A stretch of DNA of 64,000 nucleotides from Kribbella kalugense (lineage in GTDB: Bacteria > Actinomycetota > Actinomycetes > Propionibacteriales > Kribbellaceae). Positions within the stretch are counted from its first letter, which is position 1. Each line of letters starts with the position of its first letter. This document shows, in pieces, positions 1 through 10,227 of this stretch. A program made the position numbers and the translations under genes. Location: positions 124,001 through 188,000 of the forward strand of contig NZ_SODF01000004.1 of assembly GCF_004365875.1 (NCBI RefSeq). Reading direction: 5' to 3'. The notes below the pieces were generated by a model. It worked only from the letters and a program-made list of their open reading frames with translations, was not told where the DNA came from and searched no databases.

Positions 1-249
1 TACCAGGTCGCCGCGGCGGCCCGGCGGAACGCCAGCATCGCGACCGTGCGGGTGGCCACCGACCTGACCGAGGCCGAGCGCACCCGGCTGGCCGATGCGC
101 TGGGCCGGCAGTACGGCCGGCAGATCCAGCTGAACGTGATCGTCGACCCGCAGGTGGTCGGCGGCGTCCGGGTGGACATCGGCGACGAAGTGATCGACGG
201 AACCATCGCGGCCCGGCTCGACGACGCGCAGCGGCGCATCGCGGGCTGA
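1..249 (+). CDS. atpH: ATP synthase F1 subunit delta, 3' end (partial)
   Basis: The reading frame is open from the first base and ends in TGA at 247-249. It encodes the last 82 residues of subunit delta, which links the F1 head to the peripheral stalk. The end of the family is recognisable: a region rich in Ala and Arg, then 'DPQVVGGVRVDIGDEVIDGT', the conserved C-terminal beta/helix segment. It lies immediately upstream of atpA, as in all bacterial atp operons. The N-terminal part lies outside the window, so fusion with subunit b (seen in mycobacteria) cannot be judged. Confidence 0.95.
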   Translation, partial: YQVAAAARRNASIATVRVATDLTEAERTRLADALGRQYGRQIQLNVIVDPQVVGGVRVDIGDEVIDGTIAARLDDAQRRIAG

Positions 250-299
250 CGGCTCACACTGACAACAGGCCAGCAAGGTCAAGGAAGCAGGATATAGAG

Positions 300-1937
<1,638 letters not shown>

Positions 1938-1939
1938 CG

Positions 1940-2851
1940 ATGCCGGCCAACTTGCGGGAGCTTCGCGATCGGAAGGCCTCGGTCACGACGATCAAGAAGC
2001 TCACCCGCGCGATGGAGCTCATCGCGGCGTCCCGGATCGTCAAGGCGCAGCAGCGCGCCCAGGCGGCCGGTCCGTACGCGCGTGAGCTCACCCGTGCCGT
2101 GTCGGCGGTGGCGACGTTCTCGAACGTCGACCACCCGCTGACCACCGAGAAGGCGAACCCGAAGCGGGCCGCCGTCCTGCTGATCACCTCCGACCGCGGT
2201 CAGGCCGGCGCCTACTCGGCGAACGTGATCCGTGAGGGCGAGCGGCTGAACCAGCTGCTGCGCGAGGACGACAAGCAGATCGTCTCCTACCTCAGCGGCC
2301 GCAAGGGCATCGCCTACTACCACTTCCGGCAGCGCGAGGTCGCGCAGTCGTGGAGCGGCAACTCCGACGCGCCGTCGTTCGCCCGGGCCCGGGAGATCGC
2401 CGACGCGCTGATCGAGTCCTTCCTGACCCCGACCGAGGAGGGCGGCGTGGACGAGATCCACATCGTCTTCACCCGGTTCGTGTCGATGCTCACCCAGCGC
2501 GCGGACGTGATCCGGTTGCTGCCGCTGGAGGTCGTCGAGGGCGAGGAGGCACCGGCGGCGGACGACGTACTGCCGCTGTACGAGTTCGAGCCGTCCGCCG
2601 AGGAGGTCCTCGACGGGCTGCTGCCGAAGTACGTCGCCAGCCGGATCCACTACTGCATGCTGCAGGCGGCGGCTTCCGAGCTCGCCAACCGGCAGCGCGC
2701 GATGAAGTCCGCGACCGACAACGCGCAAGACCTGATCGAAAGCCTGACCCGGGACCTGAACCAGGCCCGGCAGGCCCAAATTACCCAGGAAATCAGCGAG
2801 ATCGTCGGTGGCGCCAGCGCGCTGGCCGACGCGAACGCCGGGAGCGAGTGA
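1940..2851 (+). CDS. atpG: ATP synthase F1 subunit gamma
   Basis: This 303-residue central rotor shaft of F1 turns inside the alpha3-beta3 ring. The start at 1940 gives the family N terminus 'MPANLRELRDRKASV' followed by the conserved helix 'KLTRAMELIAASRI'. The C terminus contains the matching conserved helix 'ELANRQRAMKSATDNA'. The longer open frame upstream of 1940 lies inside atpA and is not part of the gene. It is in an operon with atpA (2-base gap) and atpD (5-base gap). Confidence 0.98.
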   Translation: MPANLRELRDRKASVTTIKKLTRAMELIAASRIVKAQQRAQAAGPYARELTRAVSAVATFSNVDHPLTTEKANPKRAAVLLITSDRGQAGAYSANVIREGERLNQLLREDDKQIVSYLSGRKGIAYYHFRQREVAQSWSGNSDAPSFARAREIADALIESFLTPTEEGGVDEIHIVFTRFVSMLTQRADVIRLLPLEVVEGEEAPAADDVLPLYEFEPSAEEVLDGLLPKYVASRIHYCMLQAAASELANRQRAMKSATDNAQDLIESLTRDLNQARQAQITQEISEIVGGASALADANAGSE

Positions 2852-2856
2852 GAGAG

Positions 2857-4311
2857 ATGACTGCCACGGTTACCGAGAAGAACAACGAGTCCGGTGCGGC
2901 CGCTGTCGGTCGCGTCGTCCGGGTGATCGGCCCGGTCGTCGACATCGAGTTCCCCGCGGACGCGATGCCGGACATGTACAACGCGCTCGAGGTGGAGATC
3001 GCCCTCCCCGACATCACCCAGACGATCACCCTCGAGGTCGCGCTGCACGTCGGCGACAACATCGTCCGGGCGATCTCGATGAAGCCGACCGACGGCCTGG
3101 TCCGCGGCGCCGAGGTGCGTGACACCGGCGCGGCGATCTCTGTCCCGGTCGGCGACGTCACCAAGGGCCGGGTCTGGTCCGTGACCGGCAAGTGCCTGAA
3201 CCAGGACGAGTCCGAGTTCGAGATCACCGAGCGCTGGCCGATCCACCGCAAGGCGCCGGCCTTCGACCAGCTCGAGTCGAAGACCGAGATGCTGGAGACC
3301 GGCATCAAGGTGCTCGACCTGCTCACGCCGTACGTCCAGGGCGGCAAGATCGGCCTGTTCGGCGGTGCGGGTGTCGGCAAGACGGTTCTGATCCAGGAGA
3401 TGATCTACCGGATTGCCCACAACTTCGGTGGTACGTCGGTGTTCGCCGGCGTGGGCGAGCGGACCCGTGAGGGCAACGACCTGATCAACGAGATGGAAGA
3501 GGCCGGCGTCTTCAAGGACACCGCGCTGGTCTTCGGTCAGATGGACGAGCCGCCGGGCACGCGTCTTCGCGTCGCGCTGTCGGCGCTGACGATGGCGGAG
3601 TACTTCCGCGACGTCAAGCAGCAGGACGTGCTGCTGTTCATCGACAACATCTTCCGGTTCACCCAGGCCGGGTCCGAGGTCTCCACGCTGCTCGGCCGGA
3701 TGCCGTCGGCGGTTGGTTACCAGCCGAACCTTGCCGACGAGATGGGCGTGCTGCAGGAGCGGATCACGTCGACCCGGGGTCACTCGATCACCTCGATGCA
3801 GGCGATCTACGTGCCCGCCGACGACTACACCGACCCGGCGCCGGCGACCACCTTCGCCCACCTGGACGCGACCACCGAGCTGTCCCGTGACATCGCGTCG
3901 CGTGGTCTGTACCCGGCCGTCGACCCGCTGATGTCGACGTCGCGGATCCTGGACCCGCAGTACATCGGCCAGGAGCACTACGACGTGGCCGTCCGGGTGA
4001 AGCAGATCCTGCAGAAGAACAAGGAACTGCAGGACATCATCGCTATCCTCGGTGTCGACGAGCTCTCCGAAGAGGACAAGATCACCGTCGCCCGCGCGCG
4101 CCGGATCGAGCAGTTCCTGTCCCAGAACACCTACATGGCGGAGAAGTTCACCAACATCCCGGGCTCCACCGTGCCGCTGAAGGACACCATCGAGTCCTTC
4201 AAGAAGATCACCGAAGGCGACTGCGACCACATCGCCGAGCAGGCGTTCTTCAACACCGGCTCGCTCGAGGACGTCGAGCGCAAGTGGGCCGAGCTGCAGA
4301 AGGAAAACTGA
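2857..4311 (+). CDS. atpD: ATP synthase F1 subunit beta (catalytic)
   Basis: This 484-residue catalytic subunit carries the three ATP synthesis sites of F1. Visible motifs are the beta-barrel start 'GRVVRVIGPVVDIEFP', Walker A GGAGVGKT (about residue 170), the catalytic glutamate region 'GERTREGNDL', the Walker B strand 'DVLLFIDNIFRFTQ' and the DELSEED-equivalent loop 'DELSEEDK' near residue 410. The start at 2857 is preceded by GAGAGAG, a weak purine-rich site that overlaps the end of atpG. The sequence is highly conserved and shows no anomaly. Confidence 0.98.
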   Translation: MTATVTEKNNESGAAAVGRVVRVIGPVVDIEFPADAMPDMYNALEVEIALPDITQTITLEVALHVGDNIVRAISMKPTDGLVRGAEVRDTGAAISVPVGDVTKGRVWSVTGKCLNQDESEFEITERWPIHRKAPAFDQLESKTEMLETGIKVLDLLTPYVQGGKIGLFGGAGVGKTVLIQEMIYRIAHNFGGTSVFAGVGERTREGNDLINEMEEAGVFKDTALVFGQMDEPPGTRLRVALSALTMAEYFRDVKQQDVLLFIDNIFRFTQAGSEVSTLLGRMPSAVGYQPNLADEMGVLQERITSTRGHSITSMQAIYVPADDYTDPAPATTFAHLDATTELSRDIASRGLYPAVDPLMSTSRILDPQYIGQEHYDVAVRVKQILQKNKELQDIIAILGVDELSEEDKITVARARRIEQFLSQNTYMAEKFTNIPGSTVPLKDTIESFKKITEGDCDHIAEQAFFNTGSLEDVERKWAELQKEN

Positions 4312-4312
4312 G

Positions 4313-4714
4313 ATGGCCGACGATTCCGCGAAGCACCTCGAGGTAGCCCTCGTCGCGGCGGAGCGGACGGTCTGGCAGGGGCAGGCGAAGATCGTGATCG
4401 CCCGCACCACCGACGGCGACGTCGGTATCCTGCCCGGCCACGCGCCGTTGCTGGGCCTGCTGCAGGGCGGCACCGTGCAGGTGCGGACCGTCGACGACGA
4501 GTACTTCGTCGCGGCCGCGCCGGACGGTTTCATCTCGGTGGCGAACGACCGGGTCTCGATCCTGGCCGAGAACGCCGAGATGGGTCACGACATCGACCTG
4601 GAGGAGGCCCGGCGCGAGCTCGAAGAGGCGCTGGCGGCCGGGATCCCCGACGACGACAGCGACGAGTTGCGGCTCGCGGAGGCCCGGGTCCGGGCCGCCG
4701 AGCAGACGTCCTGA
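4313..4714 (+). CDS. atpC: ATP synthase F1 subunit epsilon
   Basis: This 133-residue subunit of the central stalk couples gamma to the c-ring and can inhibit ATP hydrolysis. The N-terminal beta-sandwich contains 'DGDVGILPGHAPLLGLL', the family signature. The C-terminal helical region is present but short. The ATG lies one base after the atpD stop codon, so translation is probably coupled. This is the last gene of the atp operon. The 100 bases that follow contain an imperfect inverted repeat (GGTGCCC ... GGGCACC) that may act as an attenuator. Confidence 0.96.
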   Translation: MADDSAKHLEVALVAAERTVWQGQAKIVIARTTDGDVGILPGHAPLLGLLQGGTVQVRTVDDEYFVAAAPDGFISVANDRVSILAENAEMGHDIDLEEARRELEEALAAGIPDDDSDELRLAEARVRAAEQTS

Positions 4715-4814
4715 ACCCACCTGCCATAATCGAATATCGTCACTGAACGTACGGTTTCTCCGGGGTGCCCGGGGTGGTACCGGATCTGGGCACCGGAAAT
4801 GGGGTCGGCAAGGT

Positions 4815-5246
4815 ATGAGGACAGTCCTCGATGTCGTCGGGGTCTGTCTGCTTGCCGCCGTACTGTTCATCGTTCTTGTCGCGTTCCGCCGTCGCTGGTT
4901 GACCAGAGACGGCGGAACTTTTGATTGCAGCCTGCAACTCGCGGAGAAGGAGCACGGCCGCGGCTGGGCCCTCGGCCTGGCCCGGTACGTCGGCGACGAC
5001 CTGCAGTGGTTCCGGGTCTTCAGCCTCGCCTGGTGGCCGAAGCTCGTCGTCAACCGCCGCCGGCTCGAAGGCATCACCACCCGCCGCCCGATGGGCAACG
5101 AGCCGCTGGTCACCTACGCCGGCCACGTCATCGTCGACGCCGACCTCCGCGACCGCACCGTCCACTTCGCCATGACCGAAGAAGCCCTCACCGGCGTCCT
5201 GGCCTGGATGGAATCCGCACCACCCAGCACCCAGACCTACCTCTAG
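4815..5246 (+). CDS. DUF2550 family membrane-anchored protein
   Basis: This 143-residue protein has one N-terminal membrane helix (about residues 5-24, 'VVGVCLLAAVLFIVLVAF') followed by RRR and a soluble domain rich in Trp and Arg (FRVFSLAWWPK). DUF2550 proteins directly follow atpC in many actinobacteria (Rv1312 in Mycobacterium tuberculosis), which supports both the family call and the start chosen. The function is unknown; topology suggests a cytoplasmic domain. The stop codon overlaps the stop of the convergent esterase gene within the palindrome CTAG. Confidence 0.9.
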   Translation: MRTVLDVVGVCLLAAVLFIVLVAFRRRWLTRDGGTFDCSLQLAEKEHGRGWALGLARYVGDDLQWFRVFSLAWWPKLVVNRRRLEGITTRRPMGNEPLVTYAGHVIVDADLRDRTVHFAMTEEALTGVLAWMESAPPSTQTYL

Positions 5247-6262
5247 GTACGGACGCCGAGGGCTCGGAGAAGCATCGGCAGCGAGGCGTGCAGCTCGCGC
5301 TGCCAGTAGGCCCAAGCGTGCGTGCCGGGTCCGTAGAAGTTGGTCGTCAGGTGTTTGGCGCCGAGCTGCTCCAGTTGGCCGGCGAGGGCGTGGTTCTGCC
5401 GGTTGAAGTCGGCCTCCAACGCGTCCGTCTTCCCCGGCGGGTCGAACGGTCCGGCGGTGCCGTCGCCACAGGAGAGGTAGACCGGTAGCGACTTGAGTCG
5501 GCGCGCCAGGTAGTACGGGTCGTGCGCCTGCCAGATCTGGCGCTGCGCCACCGGGTCTCCCCAGACCCGGAGCGGGTCGTTGCCCTGTCCGGCGAAGAAT
5601 CCCATGATCCGGTTGATCGACTCGTCGTTCAGCAGCGGATGGGCCGAGCCGGAGTACGCCGCGGCCGCGCGGAACATGCCGGGATGGCGGGCGGCGTACA
5701 GCAGGGCTCCCTGGCCGCCCATCGAGAGGCCGGCCACGACGCGATCCGAGCTTGCGCCCCAGCCGTGTTCCAGCAGGTGCGTGAGTTCGACGGTGTGGAA
5801 CGTGTCCCAGGCCGGGTCGCCGCCGGCGCCGTAGTTCCACCAGTCGCTGTACCAGCCGTTCCAGCCGGCCTCGGGCATCACGACGAGGACCTTGCGCAGG
5901 CTCGGGATCGTCGCGATGTCGGTGCCGGACCACGACGTGTAGTCCCCGCAGCAGCCGTGCAGCAACCAGAACGTCGGCCAGTGCTGACGGCGATCTGCCG
6001 GATTCCAGCCGTCCGGCGTGAGCAGCCGGACGTTCACGGTGCGGCCGCCGAGTGCCTGCGACCGCACGGTCAGGTCGGTCAGCCGGTCGGCGACCTGCTT
6101 GACCGCGACGACTTCCGCGCCGCTGTGGGCACTCTGGGCAGCCGGCGCGGCGACGGAGATCTGCGGCGGTGCAGCTTGCGCTGGTGCGAGGGGTGAGAAA
6201 CCGAGAAGGACAGCGGTGACGAGAAGCGCTCGCCGACCGATCCAGGACAGCCTTGCGTGCAT
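5243..6262 (-). CDS. Secreted alpha/beta-hydrolase, esterase D / antigen 85-like
   Basis: This 339-residue protein starts at ATG 6262, chosen because GGAGG lies 7 bases upstream; a TTG two codons earlier is unsupported. A signal peptide covers roughly residues 1-30 and ends near 'APAQAAPP'. The nucleophile elbow is 'GLSMGGQGAL' (Ser), the oxyanion region is 'LLHGCCGDYTSW' and the late His is in 'GTHAWAYW'. This is the esterase family that includes S-formylglutathione hydrolase and mycolyltransferases; secretion suggests an extracellular ester substrate that cannot be named. It is convergent with DUF2550. Confidence 0.85.
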   Translation of the reverse strand: MHARLSWIGRRALLVTAVLLGFSPLAPAQAAPPQISVAAPAAQSAHSGAEVVAVKQVADRLTDLTVRSQALGGRTVNVRLLTPDGWNPADRRQHWPTFWLLHGCCGDYTSWSGTDIATIPSLRKVLVVMPEAGWNGWYSDWWNYGAGGDPAWDTFHTVELTHLLEHGWGASSDRVVAGLSMGGQGALLYAARHPGMFRAAAAYSGSAHPLLNDESINRIMGFFAGQGNDPLRVWGDPVAQRQIWQAHDPYYLARRLKSLPVYLSCGDGTAGPFDPPGKTDALEADFNRQNHALAGQLEQLGAKHLTTNFYGPGTHAWAYWQRELHASLPMLLRALGVRT

Positions 6263-6466
6263 GAGCAACCTCCGGGGCGGGACGGTCTCTGCTCACAGCA
6301 GGGTAATTCGATAGGCCTCGCGTCCGCTACGTGCCATCATCTCCGGTCATGGAGACATACTTCTTCCGCGTGGGCTAGCTTCCGCTGGCCTGTTCGAGGT
6401 TTCCCGCGGTCAGCGATGCGGGAGTGACCAGTTGGTTGTTCCCGGGTGCTATCCGGGAGATTCTCC

Positions 6467-7465
6467 ATGCCCTCTGGGCTTGTTTTGGTGCGGACTGTGT
6501 CGGGGTTGGAGCAGCTCACCGCTGAGGAAGTGGTCGCGGCGGGGCATCGGGTGGTCGACGTGTCCAAGCGGCAGTTGGTTGTCGAGTTGGCGTCCGTCGA
6601 CTCCGGTACGCCGCGGCTGGCGGACGACTTGTTCGTCGTACACGGTGCGGTGACCGATCCTGGGCGGACCAAGGACGCCCTGGCTGCGGCGGTTCGGGCT
6701 CTGGACGTACCGCCGGCGGAGTCGGGTGCGTTTGCGGTGACTGCGTCGTTCGTTGGTGCGCGGAACTACAACCGGTTCGACATCGAGGACCTGGTTGGTG
6801 CGCAGCTGGGCGGGCGGTATCACTCCCGTCGGCATGGGGTCTCGCCGCCGGCTGAGCGGTCCGAGTGGCGGGTCGTACTGGACGGGAAGACGATGTGGCT
6901 CGGTCTGCGGCCGTACGCCGTACCGCTGCATCGGCGACCGTGGCGGACGCGGACCGTGCGGGGGAGTCTGCATCCGCCGGTCGCCGCCGCGATGGCACGC
7001 CTCGCGGGCATCGCGTCGGGTCACACTGTGCTCGATCCGTTCTGTGGTGCCGGGACACTGCTGCTCGAGGCACATGCTCTCGAGCCGCAGGCGACCTACG
7101 TCGGCTCGGACCGAGACCCGGCCGCGCTCGCGGCAGCCCGAGAGAATACGGCGAGTGCTGCCGGCATCCGGGAGAATGCGGCGGGTGCCGCCGGCGTGCG
7201 CTGGCGGCGAGGTGACGCGGCTCGGCTGAGCACGAACGCCGATCGGATTATCACCAATCCGCCCTGGGACGTGCGCCTGAGCATCGGTGACCTCACGCCG
7301 TACATCCGCCAATGGCACCGGGCACTCGACGGTCGCTTGGTCGCGATCCTCAACCCGCAGCAGGCAGCCCAACTCGACCGCGGCTGGCGCGTCCTTGCCC
7401 GCTACGACCTCGCCGTCGCGGGGCAACATCCACGAATTGTCGTTGCTGAGCCGTCTCGGCCTTGA
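6467..7465 (+). CDS. THUMP-type RNA guanine N2-methyltransferase
   Basis: This 332-residue protein resembles RlmL/Trm14-type enzymes that methylate guanine N2 in rRNA or tRNA. An N-terminal THUMP-like region (about 1-150) is followed by a SAM-binding Rossmann domain. That domain carries 'VLDPFCGAGTLLLEA' (motif I), 'YVGSDRDPAAL' (motif II) and the catalytic NPPW tetrad in 'RIITNPPWDVRL'. ATG 6467 is preferred because GGGAGA sits 6 bases upstream; a GTG at 6446 in the same frame lacks such a site. Between motifs II and IV it holds a 10-residue tandem duplication. The exact RNA target is unknown. Confidence 0.85.
   Translation: MPSGLVLVRTVSGLEQLTAEEVVAAGHRVVDVSKRQLVVELASVDSGTPRLADDLFVVHGAVTDPGRTKDALAAAVRALDVPPAESGAFAVTASFVGARNYNRFDIEDLVGAQLGGRYHSRRHGVSPPAERSEWRVVLDGKTMWLGLRPYAVPLHRRPWRTRTVRGSLHPPVAAAMARLAGIASGHTVLDPFCGAGTLLLEAHALEPQATYVGSDRDPAALAAARENTASAAGIRENAAGAAGVRWRRGDAARLSTNADRIITNPPWDVRLSIGDLTPYIRQWHRALDGRLVAILNPQQAAQLDRGWRVLARYDLAVAGQHPRIVVAEPSRP
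7139..7198 (+). repeat. In-frame 30-base tandem duplication inside the methyltransferase gene
   Basis: Two adjacent 30-base units (7139-7168 and 7169-7198) match at 24 of 30 positions and encode RENTASAAGI and RENAAGAAGV. They fall between SAM-binding motif II and the NPPW motif. The changes are mostly transitions at third positions, so the copies have diverged under protein-level constraint. Confidence 0.8.
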
Positions 7466-7490
7466 CATGCGCACGTAACGTTCGTAGGTT
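7462..7490 (+). promoter_or_regulatory. Consensus-like sigma-70 promoter for the Opp-type transport operon
   Basis: TTGACA (7462-7467), a 17-base spacer and TAGGTT (7485-7490) form an almost ideal housekeeping promoter. It begins at the stop of the methyltransferase gene and points towards the binding-protein gene at 7583, with transcription expected to start near 7497. Confidence 0.7.
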
Positions 7491-7492
7491 CC

Positions 7493-7549
7493 TGCGCATA
7501 CGTAAGAGCAACCCGGAAATAGCTCATAGGCGAGTGCTCATACGTATGA
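7493..7549 (+). promoter_or_regulatory. Candidate LacI-family operators
   Basis: A perfect 12-base palindrome TCATACGTATGA lies at 7538-7549. A second, imperfect copy (GCGCATACGTAAG, 7494-7506) lies at the likely transcription start, and a third related element (GCGCACGTAACG) lies in the promoter spacer from about 7469. The even symmetry with a central CG is typical of LacI-family sites. A LacI regulator gene is encoded in the same operon (13002), so autogenous control is a reasonable inference. Confidence 0.6.
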
Positions 7550-7582
7550 ACGTGCAGCCGCTCTAGTTCTGGGGTGAGAGAT

Positions 7583-9226
7583 ATGCGCAGTCGCTGGCGG
7601 GTGTTGATGGTGGTCGGCGCGGTACTGGTGGCCGGATGTTCGGGCCCCGCGGTCAAGCCGGCCGGTGGTGCGGGAACGGACGCGTCGATCGTGTACGCGA
7701 AGACCGACGGCGGTACGACGTTCGTCCGCAACTACAACGTGATGGGCCCGGCGACGGACAAGGCGCCGAACATGGAGCTCGTCTACGAGCCGCTGATGCG
7801 GGTCGACTACGGCGACGGCGGAGTGGTGAAGCCGTGGCTGGCCGAGAGCTGGGCGTTCTCCGAGCAGGGCAAGCTGCTGACGATCAAGCTGCGCGCCGAC
7901 GTGACTTGGTCGGACGGGCAGAAGTTCACCGCGGACGACGTCGTCTACTCGCTCGGCCTGCCGATCGAGAAGCCGGACTTCAGCATCGCGGGTGTCACCT
8001 ACAAGTCGGTCGCGAAGGTGGACGCCTCGACGGTCGCGGTCCGGTTCGCGGAGCCGTCGTACGCGACGCTGAACCAGTTCGCGAACATCCTGCTGCCGAT
8101 GGTCCCGAAGCACATCTGGTCGACCCAGAACCTGAACACCTGGACCAACCCGGATCCGGTCGGCACCGGCCCGTTCACGGTCAAGGAGTTCAAGCCGCAG
8201 CAGATCACCCTCCAGGCCCGCACCGGCTACTGGGGCGGCAAGCTGCCGATGACGACGTTCAAGATCATCCCGACCAGCGCCGACGCGCTCAAAGCCCAAC
8301 TGCTGAAGGGTGATATCGACTGGGCGTCGGCGAGCTGGCCGAACGGCGAGAAGGAGTACGTCGCCAAGGACCCGGACAAGAATCTCTACCAGCTCTACTC
8401 CAACGGCGGCGCGATGTCCGTCCTGTTCAACACCGCCAAGGCGCCCTTCGACGACGTGCATGTACGACGGGCGCTCGCCCTCACCATCGACCGGACGGCA
8501 GTCGTCACCACCCTGCAACGCCCCGGCACCGAAGCGGGTCCGACCGGACTCTCCGAGCAACTGTTCGCCGACTGGCTCGACCCGCAGTACAAGGGGAAAG
8601 TCCAGAAGGTCGACGCCACCGCAGCCAAAGCCGAGCTGGCGAAGGGCGGCTGGACGATCGACAACGGCGCGCTGGTCAAGGACGGCAAGCGCTACCAGCC
8701 GAGCATCCTCTTCAACGCGGACTGGGGCTGGGGCAACTACGCCGACATCCTGATCAACACCTGGAAGCAGTCCCTCGGCCTGCAGGTGAAGGGCGCCGGC
8801 CAGCCGAGCGCGGGGTACTACGACAAGCAGAACCTCGGCCAGTTCGACCTGGCGGCCGCGTCCACCGGCGGCTCCGGGGTGTACGGCGTCTATCGGTTCC
8901 TGAGCAGCTCGTTCAAGGTCCCGATCGGCAAGTCGGCCACCCTGAACCAGGGCCGCTGGAGCGATCCGCGGACCGACTCGATCCTCGCCTCGATGGAGCG
9001 GACCGACAACGTCGAGCAGCTGAAGACCCTCGGTCGCGAACTGCAGAAGATCGTCGTCGACGAGGTCCCGTTCAGCCCGATCTACAACAACTTCTACTTC
9101 GTCGACATGAACGCGACCCGATGGACCGGCTGGCCGACGCCGGACAATTTCGACCACATCCCGTTCGCCGGCATGGGCCCGGACACCATCCTGACCCTGC
9201 TGAAGCTCCAGCGGCGGGGGAGCTGA
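7583..9226 (+). CDS. ABC transporter substrate-binding lipoprotein (family 5, Opp/Dpp type)
   Basis: This 547-residue protein starts at ATG 7583, preceded by GGGGTGAGAG; a GTG at 7574 has no ribosome-binding site. The lipobox LVAGC (Cys about residue 19) predicts anchoring to the outer face of the membrane. The body shows the family 5 signature 'NMELVYEPLMRVDYGDG ... KPWLAESW' and 'WSDGQKFTADDVVYSL'. Family 5 proteins bind peptides, nickel or, in several lineages, cello- and xylo-oligosaccharides. The GH5 enzyme and FAD oxidoreductase downstream favour an oligosaccharide here, which is inference. It is the first gene of a tightly packed operon. Confidence 0.9.
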   Translation: MRSRWRVLMVVGAVLVAGCSGPAVKPAGGAGTDASIVYAKTDGGTTFVRNYNVMGPATDKAPNMELVYEPLMRVDYGDGGVVKPWLAESWAFSEQGKLLTIKLRADVTWSDGQKFTADDVVYSLGLPIEKPDFSIAGVTYKSVAKVDASTVAVRFAEPSYATLNQFANILLPMVPKHIWSTQNLNTWTNPDPVGTGPFTVKEFKPQQITLQARTGYWGGKLPMTTFKIIPTSADALKAQLLKGDIDWASASWPNGEKEYVAKDPDKNLYQLYSNGGAMSVLFNTAKAPFDDVHVRRALALTIDRTAVVTTLQRPGTEAGPTGLSEQLFADWLDPQYKGKVQKVDATAAKAELAKGGWTIDNGALVKDGKRYQPSILFNADWGWGNYADILINTWKQSLGLQVKGAGQPSAGYYDKQNLGQFDLAAASTGGSGVYGVYRFLSSSFKVPIGKSATLNQGRWSDPRTDSILASMERTDNVEQLKTLGRELQKIVVDEVPFSPIYNNFYFVDMNATRWTGWPTPDNFDHIPFAGMGPDTILTLLKLQRRGS

Positions 9227-9228
9227 CG

Positions 9229-10227
9229 ATGCGACTGGCCTTCCTGGCCCGGCGGCTGGGTTTCTACCTGGCCGCCGCGGCCGCCGCGATCGGTCTGAAC
9301 TTCTTGCTACCCAGACTCATGCCCGGCGACCCCTCGTCGGCGATCGTCGAGGAACTGGAACGGGTCAGCGGTCAGCAGGTCCCGGCCGAGACGCTGATGT
9401 CGATCCGCGCGATCTTCGGCAACCCGCACGCCAACCTGGCCCAGCAGTTCGCCGACTACCTCCGCCAGCTGTCCCACGGCGACCTCGGCGTCTCAGTGGT
9501 CAACTTCCCGGTCCCGGTCGCGGACCTCGTCTGGCAGGCATTGCCGTGGACCCTGTTGCTCGTCGGTACGACGACGATCACCGCGTTCGCGATCGGCACC
9601 CTGCTCGGCGTCGTAGCCGGCTGGAAAGCAGGCAGCCGCTTCGACGCGATCCTCACACCATTCACGACGTTCCTCAGCAGCGTCCCGTACTTCTGGGTGG
9701 CACTCCTCGCCCTCTGGATCTTCGGCTTCGTCCTCGGCTGGACCCCACTCTCCGGCGGGTACGACGCCGACCTGCCGCAGGGCTTCAGCTTCGCCTACGC
9801 GGTCAGTGTGCTGCACCACGGCGTGTTGCCGGCAGCAACGATCGTGTTCTCGGCCTTCGGCGGCTGGCTGCTCGGGATGCGGAACATGACCGTCACCACG
9901 GTCCGCGAGGACTACGTCCTGCTCGCCCAGGCGAAGGGCCTGTCGCCGAAGCGGGTGATGTTCAGGTACGCCGCCCGCAACGCGATGCTGCCGAGTTTCA
10001 CCGGGTTCGCGATGGCGCTGGGTGGAGTCGTCGGCGGTGCGCTGCTGACCGAGATCGTGTTCAGCTATCCCGGGATCGGCTACCTGCTCTACGAGTCGCT
10101 GCAGAAGCGGGACTACCCGATGATGCAGGGCGTCTTCCTGCTGATCACGCTGGCGGTCCTGCTGGCCAACCTCGTCGCCGACCTGGCTTACGTGCTGCTC
10201 GATCCCCGGATCCGGGCGAACCGATGA
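9229..10227 (+). CDS. ABC transporter permease, DppB/OppB type
   Basis: This 332-residue inner-membrane permease has about six helices and an N terminus with the family pattern 'FLLPRLMPGDP'. The EAA-like cytoplasmic loop ('YVLLAQAKGLSPKRVMF') contacts the ATPase. ATG 9229 lies 2 bases after the stop of the binding-protein gene and follows GGCGGGGGAGC. The open frame upstream of 9229 is inside the preceding gene. It pairs with the permease that overlaps its stop by four bases. Confidence 0.93.
   Translation: MRLAFLARRLGFYLAAAAAAIGLNFLLPRLMPGDPSSAIVEELERVSGQQVPAETLMSIRAIFGNPHANLAQQFADYLRQLSHGDLGVSVVNFPVPVADLVWQALPWTLLLVGTTTITAFAIGTLLGVVAGWKAGSRFDAILTPFTTFLSSVPYFWVALLALWIFGFVLGWTPLSGGYDADLPQGFSFAYAVSVLHHGVLPAATIVFSAFGGWLLGMRNMTVTTVREDYVLLAQAKGLSPKRVMFRYAARNAMLPSFTGFAMALGGVVGGALLTEIVFSYPGIGYLLYESLQKRDYPMMQGVFLLITLAVLLANLVADLAYVLLDPRIRANR

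Noticed and set aside
2650..4533. A 627-codon minus-strand frame opposite atpD
   Set aside because: Antisense shadow of a highly conserved gene; composition (Arg/Asp/Leu-rich) and lack of a ribosome-binding site argue against coding.
6269..6466. A short upstream peptide frame (METYFFRVG) before the methyltransferase gene
   Set aside because: Nine codons, no ribosome-binding site and no regulatory sequence pattern; the 198-base gap otherwise shows only promoter-like A/T-rich steps.
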